A stretch of DNA of 64,000 bases from Bacteroidota bacterium (GTDB taxonomy: Bacteria; Bacteroidota; Bacteroidia; Chitinophagales; BACL12). Positions 1 to 7,732 of the stretch are shown in pieces (position 1 is the first letter of the stretch; each line of letters opens with the position of its first letter). The DNA lies in the NCBI GenBank assembly GCA_016718035.1, contig JADKEK010000003.1, positions 169,501 to 233,500 of the forward strand, in the 5' to 3' direction. Under the pieces are notes generated by a model. The model was not told where the DNA came from and did not search any database. It saw nothing but the letters and a program-made list of their open reading frames with translations. The position numbers and the translations under genes are program-made.

Positions 1-1239
1 AGGACGTACAACCTGCTCCACAATTACACCTTCACTTTGTTTTAATTCGAAATCACCGGGTGTTGCACTTACATAAATTGTTTGATTTAACAGCCCCATA
101 AATTCATCGAAATTTTGGGGGCGGTTGTCCATAGCGCTTGGCAAACGAAAACCATATTCCACCAAATTCATTTTTCTGGCACGGTCGCCACCATACATAG
201 CGCCAACTTGAGGAATGGTAGCGTGACTTTCATCTATCACCAATAAATAATCGTCAGGGAAATAATCAATTAAACAGAATGGTCGTTGCCCATTTTTCCT
301 CCTATCAAAAAAACGGGAATAATTTTCAATGCCCGAACAATAACCCAGCTCTTTAATCATTTCAATATCAAAATTCACACGTTCGCTTAATCGCTTAGCT
401 TCGATATATTTTCCTATACTTTCAAAATAAGTAACCTGTGCATCTAATTCCGCATGTATTTCGTGAATAATAGATGGCAAAATATCTCTGGGTGCAATGT
501 ATAAATTAGCAGGGAAAATGGCTATGTTTTGTTGTTTTTCAGTTGCCTTTCCGGTTTCGGGATTAAATATTTCTATTTCTTCCACTTCATCTCCAAAAAA
601 AGTAATACGATAACCATAATCGGCATACGCTAAAAAAATATCTACCACATCACCATTCACACGAAAATTTCCGCGTTTAAAATCAAGTGCAGCACGCGAA
701 TACAATGCATCAACCAAACGATGTAATAAATAATTGCGCGAAATTTTATCCCCAACATTTACCCTTACCACACTTTCTTTAAACTCGGTTGGATTACCCA
801 TACCATAAATACAAGACACCGTTGCTACAACAATAACATCTCGCCTGCCACTTTGTAAACTGGAAGTAGTTTTTAAACGCAACTTTTCAACTTCCGCATT
901 TATGGCTAAATCTTTTTCTATATAGGTATCTGTTGTGGAGATATACGCTTCCGGCTGATAATAATCGTAATAACTCACAAAATATTCCACCGCATTTTCG
1001 GGGAAAAACTGCTTAAACTCGCCATACAATTGCGCAACCAATGTTTTGTTGTGCGACAAAATAAGGGTTGGCTTTTGGGTTTGCTGTATTAAATTGGCAA
1101 TGGTAAAGGTTTTACCACTTCCGGTAACCCCCAATAAAACCTGTGCAGGCTCGCCATTAACCACGCCTTCGGTAAGCTGGCTGATAGCTTCAGGCTGGTC
1201 ACCGGTAGGTGTAAATTTGCTCGTTAGTTTAAATTCCAT
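1..1239 (-). CDS. uvrB: UvrABC system protein B, partial (C-terminal part beyond window)
   Basis: This is the damage-verification helicase subunit of nucleotide excision repair, cytosolic, acting with UvrA and UvrC. I translated the minus strand from an ATG at 1239; 413 codons lie inside the window and the frame is open at position 1. The family start (MEFKLTSKFTPTGDQPEAI) is visible, then Walker A GVTGSGKT at residues 37-44, the beta-hairpin region SYYDYYQPEAYI, and the helicase DESH box near residue 340. The rest of the helicase domain and the UvrC-binding tail are missing only because the window ends. A TAnnTTTG box sits about 31 bases upstream. It diverges from the DUF5606 gene. Identity is certain. 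Confidence 0.97.
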   Translation of the reverse strand, partial: MEFKLTSKFTPTGDQPEAISQLTEGVVNGEPAQVLLGVTGSGKTFTIANLIQQTQKPTLILSHNKTLVAQLYGEFKQFFPENAVEYFVSYYDYYQPEAYISTTDTYIEKDLAINAEVEKLRLKTTSSLQSGRRDVIVVATVSCIYGMGNPTEFKESVVRVNVGDKISRNYLLHRLVDALYSRAALDFKRGNFRVNGDVVDIFLAYADYGYRITFFGDEVEEIEIFNPETGKATEKQQNIAIFPANLYIAPRDILPSIIHEIHAELDAQVTYFESIGKYIEAKRLSERVNFDIEMIKELGYCSGIENYSRFFDRRKNGQRPFCLIDYFPDDYLLVIDESHATIPQVGAMYGGDRARKMNLVEYGFRLPSAMDNRPQNFDEFMGLLNQTIYVSATPGDFELKQSEGVIVEQVVRP

Positions 1240-1269
1240 AAAGTATTGGTAAAAAACACTTTTGAACCT

Positions 1270-1277
1270 CAAATATA
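1270..1277 (-). promoter_or_regulatory. -7 box (TATATTTG) upstream of uvrB
   Basis: The minus strand reads TATATTTG here, an exact match to the Bacteroidota -7 consensus TAnnTTTG, 31 bases before the uvrB ATG. No convincing -33 TTTG was seen. Motif match only. Confidence 0.45.
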
Positions 1278-1332
1278 AGCAGTGAATTTTACCGCCTTGT
1301 GTAAAAACAAGTAAATCTTGAAATCGTTTCCT

Positions 1333-1340
1333 TAAATTTG
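1333..1340 (+). promoter_or_regulatory. -7 box (TAAATTTG) upstream of DUF5606 gene
   Basis: Exact TAnnTTTG match ending 14 bases before the ATG at 1355, implying a very short leader. No -33 element at proper spacing was seen. Confidence 0.45.
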
Positions 1341-1354
1341 CACAAAATTAAAAT

Positions 1355-1804
1355 ATGCGTTTCAGAGATATTACATCTATTACAGGAATGGGCGGTTTGT
1401 TCAAAATGGAATCACACAAGCCTTCAGGTCTCATAGTTACTTCACTTACAGAGGGTTGGACAAAATTTGTATCTAACCGCGAACATCTTTTTTCACCACT
1501 GGATAACATTTCTATTTATACAGCCAACGATACCGTTGAGTTGTTAGATGTTTTGTTAAAAGCCTACGAGCAAAAAACCAGCAACCCGCCGGTTGATGCA
1601 AAATCGGACAATGCAACACTTTCTGCTTACTTTGAAAAAGTATTACCGGAATACGATCGCGAAAAAGTGCATATCAGTGATATCAAAAAGTTTATTAAAT
1701 GGTTCCAGATTTTGGATGAAAAGGGCATTTTAGCGACTGAAGTTGAAGAAAAAGCCAACGAAGAAGCTGCAGCTAAAACTGAAGAAACTACTACTAAGGA
1801 ATAA
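1355..1804 (+). CDS. DUF5606 family protein
   Basis: A 149-residue soluble protein of a family confined to Bacteroidota, whose function is unknown. The N-terminal 70 residues show the family pattern: an ITGMGGLFKM-type first strand, then PSGLIVTSLTEG, then ISIYTANDTVELLDV. The middle section (about 85-125) resembles the second small domain usually found in these proteins (EYDREKVHISDIKKFIKWFQIL). The tail from about residue 128 is Glu/Ala/Lys/Thr-rich and probably disordered. No signal peptide or membrane segment. It stands alone between uvrB and a convergent secreted-protein gene, with a bidirectional terminator behind it. Family assignment is from remembered sequence pattern. Confidence 0.8.
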   Translation: MRFRDITSITGMGGLFKMESHKPSGLIVTSLTEGWTKFVSNREHLFSPLDNISIYTANDTVELLDVLLKAYEQKTSNPPVDAKSDNATLSAYFEKVLPEYDREKVHISDIKKFIKWFQILDEKGILATEVEEKANEEAAAKTEETTTKE

Positions 1805-1822
1805 TCTTCTTTATAAAAAAGT

Positions 1823-1862
1823 AAAACGCCAATCCGGTTTAAACCTGATTGGCGTTTTTTGT
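1823..1862. terminator. Bidirectional intrinsic terminator between convergent genes
   Basis: An 11-bp perfect inverted repeat (AAACGCCAATC at 1824-1834 with its complement at 1847-1857) encloses a GGTTTAAACC-containing loop. It is flanked by T runs on the plus side and A-rich sequence on the other, so it can end both the DUF5606 gene and the minus-strand gene that stops at 1886. Confidence 0.85.
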
Positions 1863-1885
1863 TAAATCAATTTAAACTATAATTA

Positions 1886-2719
1886 TCAATTCTTAAAAAA
1901 CTGTTTGGTAAGCGCGCCTTGTGCATTACTGATACGAACAAAATACATTCCTTTGTTCAAATTATCTACCGGCATAACAAAGGTGCCATTCGCATATTGA
2001 TATTTATTGGAAAGCACCAATCGTCCATTGATGTCAATGATATCAATAACGATAGGATTATTTACAGGAGTGCTCACTGTAACTGCAAGTTCATCCTTAA
2101 CAATGCCATGAATATCAAAAAGAATTTCATTCAAATCTTCAATACTAAGTGGATGATTATCAGGGTCTTCAGCAATAGTTACCGATGATGTATAAATATG
2201 ATCACCGGAAGCATCATCTTCATCATCACTTGCATTTACGGCAACATAAAAAGTAACATCACCAGTTGCCTCTTCAGGAGTCCAGTTAAATGTCCAGGTT
2301 TTCGAATCAGTGCCATTGGTTCCGGCATTAGTATGCGTAATATATTTACCTCCACCGGTAAATTTGGTTTGGTCAGAATCAATAAGTGCCATTTCACCCA
2401 TTTCATCACCATCTAAATTTTGTGGTGATGCCTGGAAGCCAAATCGTGTAATTCCGATTTCTTCGATAGTAACTGTAATGAGATATGTTTCCCCAACTAA
2501 ATATCCCGAAGCAGGAACATCAGTTGCAATTAAACCGTCTTTTTCAGATGCAGAACCAGTATGACAATCAACATGCGCGCAGGTTTGGTCATCGCCCGGC
2601 GAGCCTGTATTACCAGATGGTGCACCGTCTTCTTTACCATAACTGAGTTTAGAAAGCCCGGAAATAATTAGGATGAGTAGTGCGCTGAGGAATACATGTG
2701 TCGATTTAAATCTTTTCAT
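1886..2719 (-). CDS. T9SS-sorted secreted protein with Reeler/choice-of-anchor V-like domain
   Basis: A 277-residue exported protein of unknown role. I place the start at the ATG at 2719 because it gives a normal signal peptide (MKRFKSTHVFLSALLILIISG); an upstream ATG at 2770 would add 17 residues before it. After the signal comes the pattern GAPSGNTGSPGD, then a cysteine/histidine patch (TCAHVDCHTG), then an Ig-like sandwich (about 60-180) with the layout of Bacteroidota Reeler or choice-of-anchor V domains. A C-terminal T9SS-type domain with INGRLVLS and GMYFVRIS segments ends the protein. The C-x4-CH patch could be a non-canonical heme site; this is inference. It faces the DUF5606 gene across a shared terminator. 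Confidence 0.75.
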   Translation of the reverse strand: MKRFKSTHVFLSALLILIISGLSKLSYGKEDGAPSGNTGSPGDDQTCAHVDCHTGSASEKDGLIATDVPASGYLVGETYLITVTIEEIGITRFGFQASPQNLDGDEMGEMALIDSDQTKFTGGGKYITHTNAGTNGTDSKTWTFNWTPEEATGDVTFYVAVNASDDEDDASGDHIYTSSVTIAEDPDNHPLSIEDLNEILFDIHGIVKDELAVTVSTPVNNPIVIDIIDINGRLVLSNKYQYANGTFVMPVDNLNKGMYFVRISNAQGALTKQFFKN

Positions 2720-2816
2720 AATGTAATTTGTTACAATAAAGGTGCCTGAAAAAAATGTATGTTTATACATACAATTACAAAAATGACAATTTACTTACAT
2801 AATTCCAAACGGGAAG

Positions 2817-3290
2817 TCAGGTTTCGAGAATTTGCGACGAGGCTTTGCCTGCCCAAACTTTGTGTATAATTTTTTCGATGACACCTTTTTCATTAATTAA
2901 AAAGGTAATACGATGAATTGTCGTTATGGTTCGCCCCATAAATAATTTTTCACCATAAACACCATATTTTTTAACAATGGTTAAGTCGGTGTCGGCAAGA
3001 AGGGTAAATGGTAGTTTGTATTTATCTGCAAATTTTTTCTTTGACTCGACAGGCGCATGTGAAACACCAATTATTTTTATGCCTGCTTTTTTTAATGCTG
3101 CATAATTATCGCGCAAATTGCAGGCTTGTTTGGTGCACGTTTCTGTATCGTCGTTTGGGTAAAAGTATAAAGCATAACGTTGCCCTTTTAATCCTGCAGA
3201 GGAAACTTTATTTCCGTCCTGGTCAAGTGCATTAAATGCAGGCGCTTTATCTCCGGGTTTGAGATGAGTAATTGAAAGTAATTCTGCCAT
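2817..3290 (-). CDS. bcp: Thioredoxin-dependent thiol peroxidase (Bcp/PrxQ type)
   Basis: A 157-residue peroxiredoxin that reduces hydroperoxides with electrons from thioredoxin, cytosolic. The AhpC/TSA fold is clear: LKPGDKAPAFNALDQDG near the N-terminus, then YFYPNDDTETCTKQAC with the peroxidatic cysteine C52 and a second cysteine C57 in the C-x4-C spacing of atypical 2-Cys PrxQ/Bcp proteins. The usual glycine before the catalytic cysteine is a threonine here. Length matches the family. It follows the LOG gene after 7 bases, so it is likely the last gene of the minus-strand operon that starts with the symporter. Confidence 0.93.
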   Translation of the reverse strand: MAELLSITHLKPGDKAPAFNALDQDGNKVSSAGLKGQRYALYFYPNDDTETCTKQACNLRDNYAALKKAGIKIIGVSHAPVESKKKFADKYKLPFTLLADTDLTIVKKYGVYGEKLFMGRTITTIHRITFLINEKGVIEKIIHKVWAGKASSQILET

Positions 3291-3297
3291 ACTTTAA

Positions 3298-4005
3298 TTA
3301 AAAATTCGGACGCAGATGCGAAGTGGCATAAAATGCAGCAATATGTTTTACTACCTCTTCAGGATCATCGGTCATATAAAATAAATCTAAATCTTCCTCG
3401 CTGATATTATGTTCTTTGTGCAACATTGTTTCACGTACCCAGGCCAACAAACCTTTCCAATAAGATTTACCAACTAGAATTACCGGAACACGCTCAATTT
3501 TATGTGTCTGAATTAAGGTAAGTGCCTCAAACATCTCATCTAAAGTGCCAAATCCACCCGGCATAAAGATAAATGCCTGGGCGTATTTCACGAGCATTAC
3601 TTTGCGCACAAAGAAGTATTTAAAATTGATGAGTTTATCTCTGTCGATATAAGGATTGTGACTTTGTTCGTAAGGCAATTCAATATTAAGGCCTACCGAT
3701 TTTCCCCCTTCCTTATAAGCACCTTTATTACCGGCTTCCATAATTCCGGGTCCACCGCCTGTAATAATACCAAATCCTTCATGCACGAGTTTAGCTGCTA
3801 TTTGCTCTGATAATTTATAATATTTGTGGTCCGGTTTAGTTCTTGCAGAACCATAAATCGATACACATGGGCCAATTTTATCCATGGTTTCAAAACCATC
3901 AACAAACTCGGCCATTATTTTAAACATCCTCCAACTAGATTGCGCACTTAGCTCAGTCCAGTCTTTTACTTTAAACAATTTCTTCTTGCGATATTTCTCA
4001 GCCAT
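3298..4005 (-). CDS. LOG-family (TIGR00730) Rossmann-fold nucleotide phosphoribohydrolase
   Basis: A 235-residue soluble protein of the LOG/lysine-decarboxylase-like family, which splits nucleoside 5'-monophosphates into base and ribose 5-phosphate; plant and bacterial members activate cytokinins this way, but bacterial substrates are often unknown. Signature motifs are YGSAR at 51-55, GGGPGIMEAGNKGA at 83-96, an Arg-Lys pair at 134-135, and PGGFGTLDE at 149-157 holding the catalytic glutamate. Its start lies 4 bases after the symporter stop and bcp follows 7 bases on, so all three are probably co-transcribed. Confidence 0.9.
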   Translation of the reverse strand: MAEKYRKKKLFKVKDWTELSAQSSWRMFKIMAEFVDGFETMDKIGPCVSIYGSARTKPDHKYYKLSEQIAAKLVHEGFGIITGGGPGIMEAGNKGAYKEGGKSVGLNIELPYEQSHNPYIDRDKLINFKYFFVRKVMLVKYAQAFIFMPGGFGTLDEMFEALTLIQTHKIERVPVILVGKSYWKGLLAWVRETMLHKEHNISEEDLDLFYMTDDPEEVVKHIAAFYATSHLRPNF

Positions 4006-4009
4006 ACAA

Positions 4010-5476
4010 TTATGATTGAACCAATTTATTAGAGTTCGAGGATGAAATTAACAATAATCCGATGAAAGTCAAAATTCCGTTAATCAGTAGTAATTCATAT
4101 CCTATTTGATAACCATTGAATAATGCTTTCGAATGCATGTTCAAATAGTAACAAATAAAAGGTGGTAATAAACAAACTAATAATACCACTTTATCCATAA
4201 TATTTCTTGTTGTAATAATGCCAAACGCGAACAACCCTAACAATGGGCCATAAGTATATCCGGCCACTGCAAACACCTGATTAATTACCGCATCGTTATT
4301 AATAGCATTAAATATGATTATTACAATCAGCAATACAACCGCAAACAGCACATGAATAATATGCCTGTTTTGTTTCTGTTTACCCGATTCAGTTTGTGTT
4401 ACGTCCCATCCTAATATGTCGATACAAAATGATGTAGTGAGTGTGGTAAGCACTGAGTCGGCGCTTGAAAATGTGGCTGCAGCAATTCCAAGAATAAAAA
4501 CTACAGCAGCAAAAACACCAAGATAATCGAGTGCTAAAATAGGAAACAGGTGATCGGTGCGTGCAGGTGCATCGATACCCATTACACCAATATATTCATA
4601 CAACAAAGCACCTAATGATACAAACAATAAATTAATAAAAATCAACACTACACTAAACCATAAAATATTTTTTTGTGCTTCAGGCAACGTACGCATACTG
4701 AGATTTTTTTGCATCATATTCTGATCCAAGCCTGTCATAACAATTGCAATTAATGCGCCGCTGATAAATTGTTTCCAGAAATAGTTCGGCGCCTTTACAT
4801 CCCAGAAAAAAATTTGATTGTGTTCACTATTTCTCACCGTATCAATAATACCATTAAAATCTAAATTCAGAGCGCCGGCAATTGCAATAATGGAAAGTAT
4901 AACACCCATTAATAAAAAAGATGATTGCAGCGTATCGGTCCACACCAGTGTTTTAATACCCCCTCTATAGGTATATAATAATATGAGGATAATTACAATC
5001 GAAACAGTTACTTCAAATGGCACGCCCCATGGTTGGAAAATAAATAACTGGAGCACCGTTGCAGAAACATACAATCGAAATGCTGCACCTACTAATCGTG
5101 AAACTATAAAATAAAACGAACCGGTTTTTTGCGCGTTTTTACCAAATCGTTGACCCAAGTAAGTATATATCGAAGTTAAATTTAACCGATAATACAAAGG
5201 CAATAAAACAGTGGCAATTACAAAATACCCAAGCAGGTAACCAATTACAATTTGCATGTAGCCAAATTCCTGAGTCGCCACATTACCAGGAACTGAAACA
5301 AAAGTGACTCCGCTGAGCGAATCACCAATTAATCCGAAAGCAACTGCGTACCAAGGTGAAGATTTATTACCAAGGTAATAGGCATTTTGGTTGGCCTTTC
5401 GTGATGTAAACCATGATATGGTAAACAAACACAAAAAGTAAATAATTAATATCGTAAGAAAAAACCAGGTTGACAT
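4010..5476 (-). CDS. Sodium:solute symporter family (SSF) transporter
   Basis: A 488-residue integral inner-membrane protein with about 13 hydrophobic segments, starting directly with a transmembrane helix. The SSF core is recognisable: YYLGNKSSPWYAVAFGLIGDSLSGVTFVSVPG near residue 34, and FSSADSVLTTLTTSF around 345, both typical of the sodium-binding helices. It imports an organic solute with sodium; the substrate (sugar, proline, nucleoside and similar) cannot be told from sequence. First gene of a tight minus-strand operon with the LOG and bcp genes, a pairing that does not point to a substrate. Confidence 0.88.
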   Translation of the reverse strand: MSTWFFLTILIIYFLCLFTISWFTSRKANQNAYYLGNKSSPWYAVAFGLIGDSLSGVTFVSVPGNVATQEFGYMQIVIGYLLGYFVIATVLLPLYYRLNLTSIYTYLGQRFGKNAQKTGSFYFIVSRLVGAAFRLYVSATVLQLFIFQPWGVPFEVTVSIVIILILLYTYRGGIKTLVWTDTLQSSFLLMGVILSIIAIAGALNLDFNGIIDTVRNSEHNQIFFWDVKAPNYFWKQFISGALIAIVMTGLDQNMMQKNLSMRTLPEAQKNILWFSVVLIFINLLFVSLGALLYEYIGVMGIDAPARTDHLFPILALDYLGVFAAVVFILGIAAATFSSADSVLTTLTTSFCIDILGWDVTQTESGKQKQNRHIIHVLFAVVLLIVIIIFNAINNDAVINQVFAVAGYTYGPLLGLFAFGIITTRNIMDKVVLLVCLLPPFICYYLNMHSKALFNGYQIGYELLLINGILTFIGLLLISSSNSNKLVQS

Positions 5477-5540
5477 CAGTACATGCTTAAGGCGACAAAA
5501 TAAGTCGAAAGTTTAAGAAACACATGCAGGTTATACACAT

Positions 5541-5573
5541 AAAAAAACGGGAGTTCAAATTGAAGCTCCCGTT
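5541..5573 (-). terminator. Intrinsic terminator after DUF6089 gene
   Basis: Inverted repeat with CGGGAG (5548-5553) pairing to CTCCCG (5566-5571), extended by TTCA/TGAA, and followed on the minus strand by a run of seven T (the A run at 5541-5547). It lies 20 bases past the stop at 5594. Confidence 0.85.
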
Positions 5574-5593
5574 AATATTTTTAATAGCTACTA

Positions 5594-6493
5594 TTATCTT
5601 CTTTTTTTCGGCTTATTAATATGGCGTGTGCCAGGACATCCAAGTATATCTTTAGTGGAAGTTCTGAAACCTTCTTCAACACCTTTAATCATATTTCTGC
5701 TAAGTGTTAAACCAAACCACATATACCAGTCGGTATCCGTTGGATCGCCTCTCCAGTCATTATTTTGATAATCGAACGGTTCACCAAATAAATATTCGCC
5801 ACTGCGGTTAGATAAATTATATGCATCGATACCATTCGCTTCAATAAGTAAATTTCGGTCTACATAAGTGCGGCTTACATCATCCAAGTAATCTGTAAAT
5901 GTCCACCTTGCACCGTATTCTAACCCGAGGTTCCAACGTTCAGTCATGGCGAATTTGATTCCTACCCCAAAAGGGAAAGCAAATTCATATAAACGGTATT
6001 TATCACGATAAGGGAAATTTTCCATTCCCTGGCCTTCGGTGCCGAGTGGCTGTAAATCATACCATTCACCCTCATAATACGCCTGAGGATTAAAATGAAA
6101 ACCCGCTAAGCCTGCATAGGCATAAGGGGAAATACGTTGCTTAAATTCAACGGGGCGGTAGCCTAAAAAGTTGTATTCAAAGGTAAATGCTACTTCTGTT
6201 ACATTAGATGTAAAGCTTAGGTTGCGGGCATTAAGGTTAGCTCTATCGCTATTTTTATCTGCAGCCGAAACAGTTCCACTATAGACATTGAATTTGAAAC
6301 CTTTTTTGGCATCAACATTATATTTTACGAAGCCTCCGTATGCTGGATGAGACTCTTTTAAAACCACATAATCGTGGGTCATATCGCCGTAGTAGTTAGC
6401 CACGCCTCCCATCAAGCCTATTTCGAAATAGGACATCTGGGCCGATAATGAACCAGAAAGGAATATAAAACCGAGGAGTTTGACAATCTTCAT
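5594..6493 (-). CDS. DUF6089 family outer-membrane beta-barrel-like protein
   Basis: A 299-residue exported protein. The signal peptide MKIVKLLGFIFLSGSLSAQ is followed by the family opening YFEIGLMGGVANYYGDM, and then by alternating beta strands with many aromatic residues (KYNVDAKKGFKFNVYSG, YEFAFPFGVGIKFAM, WNLGLEYGARWTFTDYLDDVS) typical of an 8-stranded outer-membrane barrel. The basic tail (HINKPKKRR) is odd for a barrel end. It is a diverged paralogue of the next gene upstream (6637-7554), sharing YDLQPLGTEGQG and YLDDVS. Role is unknown; DUF6089 proteins are a Bacteroidota family sometimes linked to gliding or T9SS gene sets, but nothing here proves that. Confidence 0.8.
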   Translation of the reverse strand: MKIVKLLGFIFLSGSLSAQMSYFEIGLMGGVANYYGDMTHDYVVLKESHPAYGGFVKYNVDAKKGFKFNVYSGTVSAADKNSDRANLNARNLSFTSNVTEVAFTFEYNFLGYRPVEFKQRISPYAYAGLAGFHFNPQAYYEGEWYDLQPLGTEGQGMENFPYRDKYRLYEFAFPFGVGIKFAMTERWNLGLEYGARWTFTDYLDDVSRTYVDRNLLIEANGIDAYNLSNRSGEYLFGEPFDYQNNDWRGDPTDTDWYMWFGLTLSRNMIKGVEEGFRTSTKDILGCPGTRHINKPKKRR

Positions 6494-6519
6494 CCGATGC
6501 TTGGTTTGTTTAATTAAAA

Positions 6520-6527
6520 CAAAAATA
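6520..6527 (-). promoter_or_regulatory. -7 box (TATTTTTG) upstream of first DUF6089 gene
   Basis: The minus strand reads TATTTTTG, an exact TAnnTTTG match 27 bases before the ATG at 6493. Motif match only. Confidence 0.45.
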
Positions 6528-6570
6528 AGGTTTTGTTCGATAAACTGGTAAAATTGCTTGTTTATTATAA

Positions 6571-6600
6571 CTCAAAAATGACATTTTTATTGTGCCCGGT
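6571..6600 (-). promoter_or_regulatory. Upstream element: ACCGGGCACAA plus AAAAATG/CATTTTT inverted repeat
   Basis: Read on the minus strand, ACCGGGCACAA (6600-6590) is followed by a 7-bp perfect inverted repeat, AAAAATG and CATTTTT separated by a single base (arms 6574-6580 and 6582-6588). The same two parts in the same order and orientation occur upstream of the plus-strand gene at 7733. The first base is 107 bases before the ATG here and 108 there. Possible operator or activator site; function inferred. Confidence 0.4.
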
Positions 6601-6636
6601 GTCGAAAATATTCAACAGTGTGTGGTTGTGAGGGGG

Positions 6637-7554
6637 TTATAATTTTTGGTTGATACCCGGACATGACATTTTTTTGCGTGACTTCTTAAGGCCCGGTTTC
6701 TTAGGGTTGTCGCTGGCTTTATACTTTTTTGATTCCCAGCCTTTCACTTCAATATTGCGTGAAATAGTTAACCCGGTAAAGATATACCAGTCCTTATTTG
6801 TATCATCGCCTCTATACTTTTTATCACCTCTTAAAATTTCGATGCCACCGTTCATTTCATCTGACCTGTTGGACAATTGCCATGCGATATCGCCATTGTC
6901 GGCCAACAGCAACTCTTTGGCAATATAAGTTGTACTAACATCATCGAGGTAGTCGGTGGTGGTTTTGCGATACCCCATTTCCAAACCAATATTCCAATAT
7001 TTGGTTACGGAGCCTTTTAAGCCGAAGCCCATTGGATACGCGTACTGAGTGAGTTTATATGGAACACGGTCGGGGTATGCCGGATTGCCCTGACCTTCGG
7101 TGCCAAGTGGCTGAAGGTCGTACCAAACGCCCATGTAATTTGCCCTTGGGTTAAAATGGTATAAGGAGATTCCAAAGAAAATATAAGGGGACATAATATT
7201 CCACTTATAATTTGGATTGTATTTTTTAAGAAAGAGCTCAAAGTACAAGGAAGCCTCCTGGATAGGTGTTTGGAAGCTTAGATTGCGTTGTTGTTTCCAT
7301 TCTTCAGTGGAGTTGTCATCATTACCTGAAATCAAACCACTGTATAAACTGCCTTTAAAAGCGAACCAGTAGTTGAGATTGAACTTGTAAAACGCTCCGA
7401 ATGCTGCGTGGGTTTCTTTAGGCACGAATGCAACAGGGGCCAAATCGCCCTGGTAGTTGCTGAGACCGCCAAATACGCCAATCTCAACATACTGTTGTGC
7501 ATGGACACGACTCATCATCATCCCCAAACATAGGATTAGTACTATTCTTTTCAT
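6637..7554 (-). CDS. DUF6089 family outer-membrane beta-barrel-like protein (paralogue)
   Basis: A 305-residue exported protein, paralogous to the neighbouring 5594-6493 gene. I prefer the ATG at 7554, which gives the signal peptide MKRIVLILCLGMMMSRVHAQ and aligns with the paralogue; an ATG at 7572 would add six residues. The mature start YVEIGVFGGLSNYQGDLAPVAF is the family signature. Shared blocks include WYDLQPLGTEGQG and TTDYLDDVSTTYI. The C-terminal 40 residues are Lys-rich and end with KKMSCPGINQKL; the paralogue also ends with a CPG-containing basic tail, so these tails are likely a family trait rather than an error. The two genes are 143 bases apart and look separately promoted. Confidence 0.8.
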   Translation of the reverse strand: MKRIVLILCLGMMMSRVHAQQYVEIGVFGGLSNYQGDLAPVAFVPKETHAAFGAFYKFNLNYWFAFKGSLYSGLISGNDDNSTEEWKQQRNLSFQTPIQEASLYFELFLKKYNPNYKWNIMSPYIFFGISLYHFNPRANYMGVWYDLQPLGTEGQGNPAYPDRVPYKLTQYAYPMGFGLKGSVTKYWNIGLEMGYRKTTTDYLDDVSTTYIAKELLLADNGDIAWQLSNRSDEMNGGIEILRGDKKYRGDDTNKDWYIFTGLTISRNIEVKGWESKKYKASDNPKKPGLKKSRKKMSCPGINQKL

Positions 7555-7624
7555 CAACTTGAGTGGTGTCATGGATTGCTGTTGCTATTACAAATATGCT
7601 GTACTCTGCGCAATAATCGTTGAT

Positions 7625-7675
7625 ACCGGGCACAAAAATAGCCATTTTAACTAAAACCAAAAATGTCACATTTTT
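7625..7675 (+). promoter_or_regulatory. Upstream element shared with 6571-6600
   Basis: ACCGGGCACAA (7625-7635) is followed after 23 bases by a 7-bp perfect inverted repeat, AAAAATG (7659-7665) and CATTTTT (7669-7675) around TCA. Both parts also occur upstream of the DUF6089 gene at 6493, in the same orientation relative to the gene and at the same distance from the start codon. It lies in the divergent gap between the second DUF6089 gene and the TM2 gene. Confidence 0.4.
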
Positions 7676-7706
7676 CAGCATTGCAGCGAAATCATATAAA
7701 TGTGTC

Positions 7707-7714
7707 TATTTTTG
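7707..7714 (+). promoter_or_regulatory. -7 box (TATTTTTG) deciding the TM2 gene start
   Basis: Exact TAnnTTTG match, with TTG at 7681-7683 as a possible -33 element (23-base spacing). Because it lies inside a longer frame that could start at 7700, it argues that translation starts at the ATG at 7733, about 12 bases after the expected transcription start. Confidence 0.5.
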
Positions 7715-7732
7715 CGGATAGCTGTTAAAACT

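Noticed and set aside
7484..7681. Short minus-strand frame in the gap upstream of the DUF6089 gene
   Set aside because: It overlaps the signal-peptide region of the DUF6089 gene in another frame and carries no recognised domain. The VPGIN-like string is better explained by the shared DNA element.
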